Below the pieces are notes generated by a model, which was not told the origin of the DNA, ran no database searches, and saw only the letters and a program-made list of their open reading frames with translations. 64,000 bases of DNA, taken from Ciona intestinalis (lineage: Eukaryota > Chordata > Ascidiacea > Phlebobranchia > Cionidae). Both the position numbers and the translations under genes were made by a program. The DNA lies in the NCBI RefSeq assembly GCF_000224145.3, contig NC_020168.2, forward strand, positions 6,154,887-6,218,886, written 5' to 3'. Shown here in pieces: positions 35,906 through 48,500 of this stretch. Every line of letters starts with the position of its first letter. Position 1 is the first letter of the stretch.

Positions 35906-36518
35906 TTTTTATTACATCAATACACCAGTAAGTACCGTATATAGCTATCAGAAACATTATAGGCTTATTCAAGTGTAGCCTACCGTACCAAAACAAGTTC
36001 TCGTAAGAACTCGTAACATAAAATCGCATTTACAATGCACCTAAATGTAGGGCTTGTAGAAAATACGTTATACGAGGTATCGCATTACGGATGCCTATCG
36101 TCGCCTTTTGTATTTTTGTAACTTTACTCAAAACGTTTAAACAGATTACATTGGCTGGGTGATGGTTTGGTAACTGTGGAATAAAAGGTTTAAGAGTGAA
36201 ACAAATTCAAATAAGGTAATTTAACCGGGATTGGTAAATAAACTGGTATTTGATGCAAAAACTACAGCCAGACAGCAAAATCCATTCATAAAACCGCGAC
36301 GTAATAATAAATTATAATGGGCATTGTTCGCGTCAATAGGCCTCTTATTTTCTGAGCAGTTTCGGTGTATTCCTAGGCCGTGTATTGAGTAGGCCATGCG
36401 CCTTCGCATATCCTGCACGTTATTTCCACTAACTGAGATGCAATAGATAGCAAGACTGTGACTGGAAGCAAAGATTTTCAAATGGTACTTGTTATGAAAA
36501 GAGAGTTTTACGATTGCC

Positions 36519-36719
36519 CATATAATAGAATGGGGAAAGATAGGACACATTTAGTGCGGAATATCCAAATATCCTGAACGTGTTTAAACATTTAACAACG
36601 GTCTATGGGAGTCGTAGGGATACGGATTTATATTTATTTGAATTTTCTTTGTTTACTACTAAATGTGACTAGTAAATAGAATGATAAGGTGTTCCATCTT
36701 CCCCCACCCTACTATATAT
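36519..36719. mobile_element. MITE copy
   Basis: Ends TATAATAGAATGGGGAAAGA and GTTCCATCTTCCCCCACCCT; it lies about 175 bp before the first fucosyltransferase ATG. Confidence 0.87.
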
Positions 36720-36894
36720 TATACAACTTCGCATACGAAACAACGAAGGAAATTAGCAACAACGACAGTCGTTTAAAACAGGCGTAGGATAAAAACTATT
36801 TGAGGAAATGCGGCAAATAAAAAGCGTGGCTGCTAAATCTTCGAAAAGCCAGTAAATATTTTTTGTTGTTTATTTACAGACATGCTTATACACG

Positions 36895-39893
36895 ATGAGA
36901 CCCTACAGTATATCTCGATTACGTTATAGGAATTGTATGTTTGTGGGGATTACTTTGTCGGTGTCCTGTTGTACGTTTATTTTGATGATTACGTCACAGA
37001 CTAACCCATTTGTTGGACACGTAAGCGAAAATCAACCAATCAGAACGGCGTTTGGAAGCTTTATACCATTCAAGAAAAGGTAAGAACATAAACTTAATGA
37101 TTGCACGTTTTGCGACGTGTATGAATAACATGAATTGTACCTTATTTTTATACGGCGAGTCTACAAGAGATGTTATAACATGGGTGATCTCTTTCATACA
37201 CCTCGTGTCCGCTTACAGGCTACCACGTATGTAACTTTGTTAGTGAATGATTTTTGGATGGCCGGTCAAGCCATAAAGGAGCAATTAGCGTTGAGTTTCT
37301 TGCCCCAAGATACATTCGCATGTCAGTATCGGGCTTCGAACCCACATCTATTTGGTTAATAGTTCTCACGTTTATACTATATATTTGTATCCATAGGAAA
37401 ACAGTAATCTTGTCATGGCGTCGACCATGGGGGTATGCGTGGAAGGGCCATGCTGAGGGACATACGGTTGGGGAATGTGTTCTAACTTATGATAGGAGTC
37501 GAATCCAGGAAGCGGCTGCCGTTATATTTCATTACACGGCGCTAGATGAGGAAACATTGCCCTGGAAGCATTTCAGGTAGGAGTGCGAATCCGGCGCTGT
37601 GTTTATACCACAGAAATAAAAAAAGAATAGAACGCGCATCTCCAATGTCGGTAAAGGAGAGAGGTGATACACTCTCTCTCTCTTTTTTGCGAGTCGTTCC
37701 CGTTTACCAAAGTCAATATAGACGGTGCCGTTTACTATTGTAGTCAATGGAATCCAGGGCGTTTTATGTAGTTTTTTCGGTTTTTCTGTGGTTTATACTG
37801 AATAAAGATTTATAGTAGGGTGGGGAGAGATTGGACACCTTTTCATTCTATTTTCGTCCCATATGGTAATAACAAAAAACATTCAAAGAGTTAACCGTGA
37901 AAACACGATAACGGTAATTGAATATTATGTGCTAAAGGTGTCCCATCTTACCCCACAGCACTGTAGTTATCCTCCGGGGTTATTGCTGGTAGGTATCTTG
38001 TAAATGATCCCCAAGCCTGCCGAGACTAGAACCCTTTGGTATACACTGCATAATGTATTGTATATACGAGTTAGAAGTAAAGTCCTATATTGCAACACCC
38101 GGGACACTACAGCATATTCTCACTAATTGCTATCAGACCTCACATTTTATCTAAAAGTTACTTTATATTCGACAACAGTATGTAAGTCTATACAGTGTTT
38201 AAAGATCAACGGTTGTATATTCTTTTATATAAGGGTAAGGTCTTACGGAAAACAACTTATAAAACAATAAGCAAGTTTGTTAAAACACAAATTTATTTTT
38301 CAGGAAACCAAGTCAATACTACGTATTCTGGGCAATGGACAACCCCGCCTACATGCGAAACAACGAAAACTTTCATCCGAACCATTTCGATCGTGCGTTC
38401 ATAAACTGGACTATGACGTACAGACTTATGTCGGACGTTTTTTATCCTTTCCTCAACATGGAGATGGCAAAAAATATTTTCTCAAGGGGGAGCGATTTTG
38501 TGGAAGAGAATTTAAAACATAAAGAAAAACTAGCCGTTAGTATTCTTCTCAATTATCATATATTACCATTTATTCTTGCTTAGCGATTTTTAACAGTTAT
38601 AACGCAGGTGTCCATACTACACGTGTTATATGCTGACGTATAGTAAGTTGGGGGAGATGGGGCATCTTATTATTCTATTTTCGAGTCCCATTTGGTAGTA
38701 AACAAAGAATATTCAAAAAATTATAAAACCATATCCTTACGTCTCCCATAGACCGTTATTATTGTTTATCAGGATATTTAGATAGTATGTGCTAAAGATG
38801 TCCCATCCTCCCCCATCCTACTACACATGCATTTTCGCTTGTGTTATCTACCGTAAGGTTTGCAACTTATCACGGATTTGATAATGACTGCTACTTTGGA
38901 GGACATAGTACGACTATGTATTGAACCATAGTAACACATCTAACTCAATATACATACACACGTATTTCCACATACCTTTGTCCGTTTAGTTCGTGGTCTT
39001 CGTATTGACTTCTATGTACTATCTTTGCCTAACTATATTACTACAAACGTCATCACTATAAACGACACATGAAGATCTAAATAGTTTCGCTACCTAAACG
39101 AATGAAAGTTAAGAAATGCTTGCTGCTAGCATCTGCAACTTGTTGTTTACTAGCGTTGTACTGCCTGTGCACTATAGGCAGCAAATGAAATGCCGCAGAG
39201 AAAACGCGTGTTTGTAAAAGTCACTAATCAGCAGCAAACGCGCTCTGGAGCAAACGCGCTCTGAGAGGTGTTAACGAACACTGAGCATTAGGCGTATACT
39301 AACCAACTAATATATTCCAGCTTTGGGTGGTGAACGATTGCGAATTACTCCGAGGTTCCAAGTTACGAATGGAATACGCGAATGCTCTTGTGGAAGCTGG
39401 TCTGCCATTAGATAGATACGGTTGGTGTTTCAATAACAAGCAAGCTTATAAGAAACTAAGCGATGAAGTCTTGCTGTCGTACAAGTTCTATCTCGCATTT
39501 GAAGAGACACAGAACTGCATTGACTACTTGACTGATGAGTTTTGGGAAAAAGGCGTTCTGATGGGCCGAGTCCCAGTTGTTTGGGGGCCTACAAAAATGA
39601 CGGTGGCCAGGCTCGCTCCACCTGGGTCTTATATCCACACAGACAACTTTGAAAGCCCGGCCAAGTTGGTTGAATATCTTTTATACCTTGATCAGAACGA
39701 TGAAGCTTATTTAAAATACTTTGACTGGTATGTAAACCCGAATTCTGAAACAATAAGGGTCCAAGAACTTTATAAAATAACAGGTGAAGAATTATTGTGT
39801 CGTAAACTGCTTGATAATCCAAGACGGAAAGTAACGGGAGATATTTCTTATTTTCAATACGGACAAGATTGGGGAAAATGTATTGATTCTTGA
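36895..39893 (+). CDS. GT10 alpha-1,3-fucosyltransferase-like, tandem copy A
   Basis: Four exons: 36895-37079, 37397-37576, 38304-38535, 39321-39893; 389 aa. This is type II Golgi topology: a short basic N-terminus (MRPYSISRLRYRNC) and a signal-anchor (VGITLSVSCCTFILMI), then a stem. The catalytic domain carries the GT10 hallmarks: RKPSQYYVFWAMDNP and, in exon 4, YKFYLAFEETQNCIDYLTDE, GRVPVVWGP and SYIHTDNFESPAKLVEYL. It should transfer fucose from GDP-fucose to N-acetyllactosamine-type glycans (family knowledge); linkage specificity cannot be read. The usual FENS is FEET here. MITEs sit in introns 2 and 3 and a SINE-like repeat in intron 1. The intron 3 donor is GTTAGT. Confidence 0.9.
37190..37365. 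mobile_element. SINE-like repeat in fucosyltransferase A intron 1
   Basis: Contains CATACACCTCGTGTCCGC, GTAACTTTGTTAGTGAATG, TCTTGCCCCAAGATACATTC and a B-box-like GGCTTCGAACCC. This is the most complete copy of this family in the window. It ends 31 bp before exon 2. Confidence 0.6.
37810..37968. mobile_element. MITE in fucosyltransferase A intron 2
   Basis: Ends TATAGTAGGGTGGGGAGAGA and TGTCCCATCTTACCCCACAG. Confidence 0.87.
38637..38826. mobile_element. MITE in fucosyltransferase A intron 3
   Basis: Ends CGTATAGTAAGTTGGGGGAG and ATGTCCCATCCTCCCCCATC followed by CTACTACA. Confidence 0.87.
39225..39265. repeat. Short tandem repeat in intron
   Basis: GCAAACGCGCTCTG occurs twice, 17 bp apart, in fucosyltransferase A intron 3. 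Confidence 0.6.
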
Positions 39894-40174
39894 GTTTATT
39901 ATATAGGGTGCATTTTAAATGTTTATTCTATAACCGTGACGAGGCCCTATGGCGAGGCAAGACAGCGGAGACCTGTGGGATTCTGGCCAGAGTAGACATA
40001 TCACTCAAAATGGGACCTTTGTTTTAAGAATTTATATGCAAGTTTCATTTCACTGTGAGTTTGATTTTTTTGCGGGTAGTTGTTATATAACGACTGTCGT
40101 TTACTATAACTTCTCTTTCTTTCGCCTTAGAGAACTATTGTGAACCTTGTTATACTGTGTGACTGAAAAGCTAG

Positions 40175-40180
40175 AATAAA
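40175..40180 (+). terminator. Polyadenylation signal of fucosyltransferase A
   Basis: AATAAA about 280 bp after the stop. Confidence 0.45.
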
Positions 40181-40514
40181 AGTCAGTTGGTGGTAATACC
40201 GGGGTTGTAACGATTATTTTTTAAGCTTAAAGCAAGTTACATTCAATCGTTCAATCATTCTTTTTACCTATTTTTTTAAAAAATCCTTTTATTGTGGGGT
40301 CGTATCTGTGGTTATTTGTTTTGGCTTTTGCAAAAAAATATTTATGAACGTTATTCGTTGTATACGAAGCGTGGAAAAGGGATATAGTCAAATAATTTAC
40401 CATTGTACGCCTGTTAAGCATAATATTAGGGTTTCTCGGGTCGTGTGCTATGAAACGATCTCAGACGTGCCGCAAAACTTTCTTTTACAACCTCTGTTGC
40501 GATTTAGTTGCGTA

Positions 40515-41167
40515 TAGTAAGATGGGTGAAGATATATAGGACAGTTTATCAGACTTTTGTAATTTTCTTTATGCAGAACCCTTCAATGATAATCAAAAAA
40601 TGTTACAGAATTATGCAGCAGTATTATCACAACTTTATAAAACGCGCGTCAGAGCCGATTAATGTTGGTAAATATTGAAAAAAATGCTAAATAGAAACAG
40701 TTTTTTTACACACAGGTGAAAAATACAATTTAGTAAGGTGCCAATTTTGAATGCTGGCTAAATCATAGTAAAGCCGATAAAATGTTGTAATTTGCGAGTG
40801 TGAATGATTAAACTAGATTTTTTACCTTCATAAAACAAGCTTGAATATTTCGTACAGTTATATGTAGTCTCATAAAACTAGTTTTAGTTTTGTAAAAAAC
40901 TAAGATAGAAAATGGGCCGGGGCTCAATATGACTTTAATTTAGAATAATAACAACAACTTTATATTGTTTTAAAGGTACGTATATGAAGTTTACATGGCT
41001 AAGAAACTAGCACAGCCGAGAATTTCGGTTGGTTAACTATAAGCTGCAAAATATTGTTAATGTAAAAATATTTAAATTTGGTGTCCCATTCCCCCCCACA
41101 TTGTAGTTTTGCAGGTTTTTATTGCCAAACTTTAGAAGATTTGCTTTTAATTTAATAAATTATACCT
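40515..41167. mobile_element. Long MITE-like direct repeat, unit 1
   Basis: Has worn ends related to the short MITE (ATAGTAAGATGGGTGAAGAT ... GTGTCCCATTCCCCCCCACA) but a different ~550-bp interior (GGCTAAATCATAGTAAAGCC, TTGAATATTTCGTACAGTT). The similarity with unit 2 extends past the right end to TTTATACCTCAG. Confidence 0.75.
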
Positions 41168-41424
41168 CAGATTCAAACAAAACATACTAATATAATAAAA
41201 AGATAAAATGAAATTATATCCGGAATTCGTCCGTTTTGTCTGTTTTGTTCGGATTTCGCTGCCGCATGCGGAACTCGGTATTGGGTTCGCATACGACTTC
41301 GCATGCCGGATACTGTGTACAGCCACTTTAAAGCGATACAAGTGCTGTGCCGTGTGCCTAAAAATGTCAGAACGTAGCATAGTAGGCTACACCCCAATAT
41401 AGTGGCCAGTCTGCCCATACACAA

Positions 41425-42082
41425 AAAGGAGGGTGGGGGGAGATGGGACACTTTGTCAGACAAGACTTTTTTTTAATTTTCTTTTTACGGAACCCCATTT
41501 AATGATAATGAGGAAAATAAGGTCACAGAATTATTGGGCAGTATTATCACGACTTTATAAAATGCCCGTTAAAGCTGATTACTGTTTTTAAATATTAAAA
41601 AAGGGGAAAAATAGAAACAGTATACCTTGAACGGGTAAAAAAATGCGAAATAGTAAGGTGCTATTTTTTAATGCTCGCTAAATCATAGTAAAGCCGATGA
41701 TTTTTTTTAGTTTGCGTGTGCGAACGATTAAACTAGTTTCATAGCTTCATAAAACAACCTTGAATATTTCGTACAGTTTGATTTTGTTTCATAAAACTAG
41801 TTTTCGTTTTTTAAATAATAAAACACTGAGATATAAGCATGAAGAAAATAGGCAGGGGTCAATATGAATTTAATTTGTAATAACAACAACAAACAAATAC
41901 GTTATATATATGAAGTTTACATGGCAAAGAAACTAGCACAGCCTGTTAAATTCGGTAGGTTAACTACAAGTTGCAGAATACTGCTAAATTTAGAGTCCCA
42001 TCTTCCCCCACATTGTAGTTTTGTATGTTTTCATTGCCAAACTTTGAAAGGTTTGCTTCTAATTTAGTAATTTATACTTCAG
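41425..42082. mobile_element. Long MITE-like direct repeat, unit 2
   Basis: Same interior as unit 1, with diverged sequence. The ends are sharper: GGGTGGGGGGAGATGGGACA and GAGTCCCATCTTCCCCCACA. Confidence 0.8.
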
Positions 42083-43077
42083 GGTTATTCAACTATAACT
42101 AATTGTCCATTAATGTTCGAATATTACCCATTGTCGTTCAAACAATACCAATTGTTATGAAATAATATAATGTATAGGTAACATGTTAAAAACTATAGCA
42201 GTAAGGCAAGAAAAAGAATGTTTATACTTAATTTTCAAAGCGTACAGTATTATTTCGTGTTATTTACGTATATTCCTATTTATAAATACACTTATTAATC
42301 AAAATTAACAATGATTTTAAACTGTCCCATCTTATCCTGTGTGTTTTTAAATTTGTAAAATTTCACCTGCTGTGCGGATCGCTAAATAACTCCGCGTGTG
42401 TTTTAATATATTTTATTAAATTGTTGTCAATTAATAAAGGAATGATAGTACTAATTCGTGGTATTACTCAAAAACCGTCATCTATTTTGATTTTGGAAAT
42501 ATTTGGCAATTTGTGCTTAAGCGTCTCATCTTGCCCCAGTGTACTATACATATTACGTTACGAAACTTTCTACTCAATGGGTTATATTGTGGCCAGCCTT
42601 TTGTGTTTTTTGTAACGGTAGCCAAACCGTTTTAGGTCCACCAACAGTGGACTATGTTATGGTGACTGTTGAATGAAAGGTTCTAACTTCAAATGTTGAG
42701 CTGAAGTTAAACAGAAGTACAAAGTACTTTGTTACATAATATCGGTTTATCTTTATCGGCATTTGATGTATATATGTTAAATAAATTTAGGTTAATTTAT
42801 AAGATAGAGCGGGGGCTATGGGGTGTTCAGTTTTAGTTAATTCCCCTCGTTTTCTTTGTTTTTATTAATTTGATCCTCGTTATCTTATCATGAATTGTCA
42901 TTTATCTCTTGCAATACAATATCAATATATTAATTAAAACATCAAGAGAAGGAAAGTTAGCAAGCAAAAGGAAAGTTGAAAAAACACAAGGGAATTCTTT
43001 AAACAAAGGGTGGCCGCCTAACCTTCGAAAAGCCAGTAAATATTTTTATGTTGTTTATCTACAGACTTGCTTACGCG

Positions 43078-44906
43078 ATGAGATCTTACAGTATTTCTAG
43101 AATACGGTATATGAATTGTATTTTTGTGTGGATTACTTTGTCGGTTTTCTGTTGTACGTTTATCTTGATGATTACGTCACAGACTGATCCGTTTGTTGGA
43201 CACGATCAGCCAAAGTCGTAAGTGTACGTTATATATATATAGTAGGGTGGGGTGAAAATGGGATACATTTAGCACATAATTCCCAAACATTTTTTAATTT
43301 TTGTGTTTTAAACAATTAACAACAGTTTATGGGAGTCGTGGGGATACTGTTTTGTAATTCTTTGTTTACCACCAAATGAGACGGAAAAATAAAATGGAAA
43401 GGGGTCTCCCAACCCTGCTATATTTTTGTAAATATTCTTTGTTTACCACCAAATAGGACAAGAAAAGAGTGAAAGCATGAACCATCTTACCCACCTTACA
43501 AAATTGTATCCATAGGAAAACAGTAATCTTGTCATGGCGTCGACCATGGGGGTATGCGTGGAAGGGCCATGCCGAGGGACATACGGTTGGGGAATGTGTT
43601 CTAACTTATGACAGGAGTCGAATCGAGGAAGCAGCTGCCGTTATATTTCATTACACGGCGCTAGATGAGGAAACATTGCCCTGGAAGCATTTCAGGTATA
43701 AGGGTGTGCGATGCAGGCTGGATTATTTAAATACGTATTTTAGGAATATTTGATTAAAAAAAACAATGATTACCCACAGAGTTACATGCGATGTAACTCG
43801 TATAGGGGTAATATCTTTAGTAGGCAATTGGTCATGTTCGTCATTACCGCACATAATAACTAACTACCCTGGCCTCGAAAACTCAAAAAATCAAGTAATG
43901 CAACAACGATACAGTTTATATTCTATTCCACGTTGATATATGAATGGTTGCTACGGCAAACAGCAACTACTCTGACAAACGTCAACAACTATTTTTTTCA
44001 GAAAACCAAGTCAATACTACGTATTCTGGGCAATGGACAACCCCGCCTACATGCGAAACAACGAAAACTTTCATCCGAACCATTTCGATCGTGCGTTCAT
44101 AAACTGGACTATGACGTACAGACTTATGTCGGACGTTTTTTATCCTTTCCTCAACATGGAGATGGCAAAGAATATTTTCTCAAGGGGGAGCGATTTTGTG
44201 GAAGAAAATTTAAAACGAAAACACAAACTAGCAGTAAGTATTCGGTGTGAGTTTTTTTTGTATGGCCAACTAATTGGACAGTACACGCACTTGGCATGGA
44301 GTATGAGGCTAAATAACTAATATATTCTAGCTTTGGGTGGTGAACGATTGCGAATTACTCCGAGGTTCCAAGTTACGAATGGAATACGCCAATGCTCTTG
44401 TGGAAGCTGGCCTGCCATTAGATAGATACGGTTGGTGTTTCAGTAACAAGCAAGCTTATAAGAAACTAAGCGATGAAATCTTGCTGTCGTACAAGTTCTA
44501 TCTCGCATTTGAAGAGACACAGAACTGCATTGACTACTTGACTGACGAGTTTTGGGAAAAAGGCGTTCTGATGGGCCGAGTCCCAGTTGTTTGGGGGCCT
44601 ACAAAAATGACAGTGGCCAGGCTCGCTCCACCTGGGTCTTATATCCACACAGACAACTTTGAAAGCCCGGCCAAGTTGGTTGAATATCTTTTATACCTTG
44701 ATCAGAACGATGAAGCTTATTTAAAATATTTTGACTGGTATATAAACCCGAACTCTGAAACAATAAGAATTCAAGGTCTTTATAAAATAACAGGGGAACA
44801 CTTGTTATGTCATAAACTGCTTAATAATCCAAAAAGTAACGTCAAAGTTGATATTTCTGGGTTTCATTACGGCCAAGATTGGGGGACTTGTATTGAGAAT
44901 GTGTAG
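43078..44906 (+). CDS. GT10 alpha-1,3-fucosyltransferase-like, tandem copy B
   Basis: Four exons at the same positions and phases as copy A: 43078-43217, 43516-43695, 44002-44233, 44331-44906; 375 aa. Exons 2, 3 and most of 4 are nearly identical to copy A. Exon 1 differs clearly (MRSYSISRIRYMNCIFVWIT, and a stem shorter by about 15 residues). The last ~45 residues also differ (IQGLYKITGEHLLCHKLLNN and ending CIENV). The signal-anchor and all GT10 motifs are kept, so it should be an active Golgi enzyme, perhaps with changed localisation or acceptor preference (inference). Introns are much shorter than in copy A; intron 1 is almost wholly a MITE. Confidence 0.9.
43236..43500. mobile_element. 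MITE filling fucosyltransferase B intron 1, composite
   Basis: Starts ATATAGTAGGGTGGGGTGAA 18 bp after the donor. A first right end (GGTCTCCCAACCCTGCTATA) at about 43415 is followed by a second right half (TTCTTTGTTTACCACCAAAT ... ACCATCTTACCCACCTTACA) ending about 15 bp before the acceptor. Confidence 0.82.
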
Positions 44907-45054
44907 TAGTTTTGACATTTATTTTCTATATAAGCGTGTCCCTAGGACGAGGCACGCTATGGACTTAGTAGCAGCTTCAATCTTTGGACCCATATCCTAC
45001 GGTTAATTGTTCACCATTGGTGCTTGCTATAATAAGTACCGTGGTTATGTGCTT

Positions 45055-45060
45055 AATAAA
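45055..45060 (+). terminator. Polyadenylation signal of fucosyltransferase B
   Basis: AATAAATAAA 149 bp after the stop codon. Confidence 0.55.
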
Positions 45061-45077
45061 TAAAAAGGTTATGGTAA

Positions 45078-45282
45078 TATAGTAGGGTGGGGGAAGATAG
45101 GCCACATTTCCATTCTATTTTCTCGTCACATTTGGTAGTATACAAAGAAAATTCAAATAAATATAAAACCGTATTCTCATGACTCCCATAGAGCATAGAC
45201 CGTTGTTAGTTGTTTAAAACACAATCAGAATATTTAAATATTTTGTAAAGATGTCCCATTTCCCCCCACTCAACTATATTAA
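45078..45282. mobile_element. MITE copy
   Basis: Ends ATAGTAGGGTGGGGGAAGAT and ATGTCCCATTTCCCCCCACT. It is the last well-preserved copy in the window; none occurs inside the GCN1 gene except a worn half at 49.4 kb. Confidence 0.9.
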
Positions 45283-45540
45283 ACTTAATACTGGCCTGCT
45301 ACAAATGTTGCAACGAAATTGTATTTGTAATGTGAGCACAAAGAACCAATACCACACATCCATGAAAGATTAATCACCAGAAACAAAATTTTGCAAAGTA
45401 ATTATAAAAAAGAACTTCGATAACAGAAATTTAAAAATTGTAATTTTACTGATTTTTTTCTATAAAACCCGTACACACAACGACATAAAACGATTCTCTG
45501 CTCCCTCATAGGATAGAAATAACACTAAAGCACCATAATT

Positions 45541-48500
45541 TTACACATGAATAATTGTATTATCGATATCTTCAAATGTTTCTTTCAATTCTGTCAAACG
45601 TTTAAGTTTCTGCCGATGAAGTTCTGACAACGAGTTTGAATCGCGACTCGATAATTGGTCGATGATTTTCTGTAAATAAAATATTTGTAAAGAATTTGAA
45701 GTGCTCTTAAAGAATACCAACCCATACCCTTTTACCTGGGATACTTACCTTTTAGTTCAATTGTCAGAATGAGTAGGCCTATTGAGTTAGGAGCCAATGA
45801 ACTACATACTGACTGATTTATAACATATCAATTCTATACCTTGACTAACTGCAATGCATCGACTGGCTGGTATAACACACAACCTATATTGAACCACACT
45901 ATCACCATGAGCTCCTATATCGTCATAAGAGGCAGGGATGAACATACTCCACTTATGACCTCATAAAGTCTGATTGTAAGTGAATAAAATGCACCTCAGG
46001 TACAAGTTGTCAACCTACACTGCTAACTATCGATTAGAGACTGAACTACATCACCCACTAACCGTCATCAAAGCATCCGACTGTCGTAGTTGAAGCAGAA
46101 CAACAATCGCTGACTCAGCATACGAACGAACCGTTGTGTTCTTCTCACGACTCAGCGTTAACAATAGCGCCACCCAGCGGACAGTTACAGATTCCGGAAG
46201 AATTGAAACTAAAACATTAATAATGGTGACCTCATTAATAAAAATTTAAACTGAAAAAATAAATGAAAATTGAGTTAAAGTTAAACTTTATATATCCACA
46301 GCTGCTGCCATATATAATATGGATTTAAAATGAAAAATCCCCAAACAGAACTATTCATTTGATGTTACAGGTTACTTTAATATTTTCAATTCCCTATACC
46401 TGCCACACCATTACTTAGTTGTTCATTGATTGACAGGTTTTGCACCACCCACATACATGATTGACAGGTGGCTGTTTTGACATCGTTTGAGCTGTGTTCA
46501 AATCCCTGGTAATGTATAATATAAGATATCTGTATTATAACTCGACAGTGAGCATGAGGTGTATGAATACACCATGTGCGCCTGGTGTATAAGAAGACAT
46601 CTGTAGTATAACTCACAGTGAGCATAAAATATATGAATACATCAGGTTCGTCGGGTTTATAAAAAGACAATCATGTTACGATTTGGCAGTGAGCATGAGG
46701 TGTATGAATAGACCATATATGACATAACAACAACTTACATTATTAAATGCTTCCAAAACTTGTGGAGGAATTTTCTCCCCACTTTTAACAAAGTAATGAA
46801 CCAGATAAGCAGCTGAATGAATTGTGCTGAGGACAATTTGAACCTGAGTTTATAAACATTTAATGTTACAAACCTTGAAATCAAGGAAAGCTTAAGGGTA
46901 AAGCTGCTACCGTTGTTAGTCGTTAAGCAGGACACTTAGGGCCTATCTAAACAGTCACCCATATAAAAAAAAATCACCCACAAAGTTACATGTGTGGTAA
47001 CTGGGTACGAGGTGTATGGAACAGAACATCTGTTTATGTTGACTGTTATTGCCCCGCCATAGGAGGATAAAGAAGTTAATTTCAGTTATGTCATAATACG
47101 ATTTATAGTTATTATAACAACCACAATTTACCCGATCCATTTTTGAATTATTAACAACAATCTGAATTATTTCCTGGCTTCGATTTTGATCGAGAATCTT
47201 GTTTGGGGCTTCTTTCAATGCAGACGCAAGTAAGGTTGTGCGGCCTTGACGCAAACTCCAACTTGCATTTGGGTCATTTACTGGGGAAGTTTTATTTGTT
47301 GATAGATTATTTTTAATGTGATGAACTCTCATTAACTGCAATCCTATACAGATGAGGTCCTATTACAATACCAGGAGACCTGGGATTATGTCTTTAAAAC
47401 AATACACTATATTTCTTTGGTAAAATGCAAATCCGTTTAAATTCAACTTAAAAAAACACAAATTTGTGTATTAAACTTACCAAATACATGGTCAGTCAGC
47501 AGCTGCGTGACCTCATCGTTGTGCATGACCGCACACAGGTTACCAAGGCAACCTGATGCGCATCGTCGAGCAACGTCTTGGTCAGATGAAAGTTGGGACG
47601 AGAGGGTTGAAGTCAACTGTTGGTGTATATTGGTTATACGATGGGGTATATACAATAATGTGGGGTTATGTATATCACCGTCTTAATGTAGGCCAACCCT
47701 GAAGATTCTGTATTTAACCAGTAAAAATAAATTGTAATTTTGGAGGTGGAAGCTTACCATTACAGCGGATGTGCTGACAAAAACAGGCAGTATATTGGAA
47801 AAAGTATTGCTTAAATGTTACACAATACTAAAATCAAACGCACAGGAATAGGTATGCATATCTCCTTATTAATACACTACTATTCCAGAGTACAACATTT
47901 AAAATAAGAGCAAAACTTGGTGTAGTGATGCATACAAGATTAAACATTAGAGAAGGCTCAGACATACCAAGCACTGGTGTGTTGTTACCAGTACAAGGCA
48001 AGGGATATTATAAGTCATCAAACTCATAAACCCAGTGTCATCATGTACTTATCTGAAGTCCATATATGGACAACAGGTAAGGATCACCCGAACTGATGAT
48101 GACTAACTGCTGCTTAGACTGTGGTATTGAATGAAAGAAATAATCTAGCATTTGTGGGCCTTTCAGTGGTTTCAGCAAGTTTTGGTAGGTTATTCAGTTT
48201 GGTATTTTAATGATTTCCTGCTTGATTAATCCATTGGTCACACATAGGTTTTAGTTTTTCTCTAAAACTTTTACTAAAAATTTCAAAAAAACACCATTTT
48301 TACATTAAATAAAGATTTTACCGAAAATTGCCAAAAAATTGCACAAACTGCTCAAAATTACCAAATTTTTATATTTTTGCTTTACAATATGTATAACTTA
48401 CCTCAGTTCTGACTTTGTCACTCATTTTGTTTCCTCCTTTTGAGATGCAGCCCCGCAATGCAACTAGGTGGGTCTCACTGTGTGGAACATACACATGTTA

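Larger units (their letters stand above)
33299..36894. other. Intergenic region rich in MITEs
   Basis: 3' flank of the JmjC gene (its first 1.1 kb also present at 10.5-11.9 kb), then four MITE copies up to the first fucosyltransferase. No further gene is recognised; the antisense frames at 33930-34133, 35311-35493 and 36221-36550 show no family resemblance. Confidence 0.55.
39894..43077. other. Region between the two fucosyltransferase genes
   Basis: Contains the 3' flank of copy A, two ~650-bp direct repeats (40515-41167, 41425-42082), MITE-like half ends near 42320 and 42518-42552, and no recognised gene. The last 60 bp before 43078 resemble the sequence before copy A (AAAAGCCAGTAAATATTTTT). 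Confidence 0.55.
44907..45540. other. Intergenic between convergent genes
   Basis: Lies between the ends of fucosyltransferase B (+) and GCN1 (-). It contains a fragment of the second SINE-like family at about 44935-45000, a polyadenylation signal and one MITE. Confidence 0.6.

Noticed and set aside
38195..38522. Overlapping ORFs around fucosyltransferase A exon 3
   Set aside because: Wrong-frame readings; only the frame with RKPSQYYVFWAMDNP joins in phase with exons 2 and 4.
43236..43500. Calling MITE-filled introns introners (intron-creating elements)
   Set aside because: The same intron position in fucosyltransferase A lacks this MITE and holds a different repeat, so the intron existed without the element.
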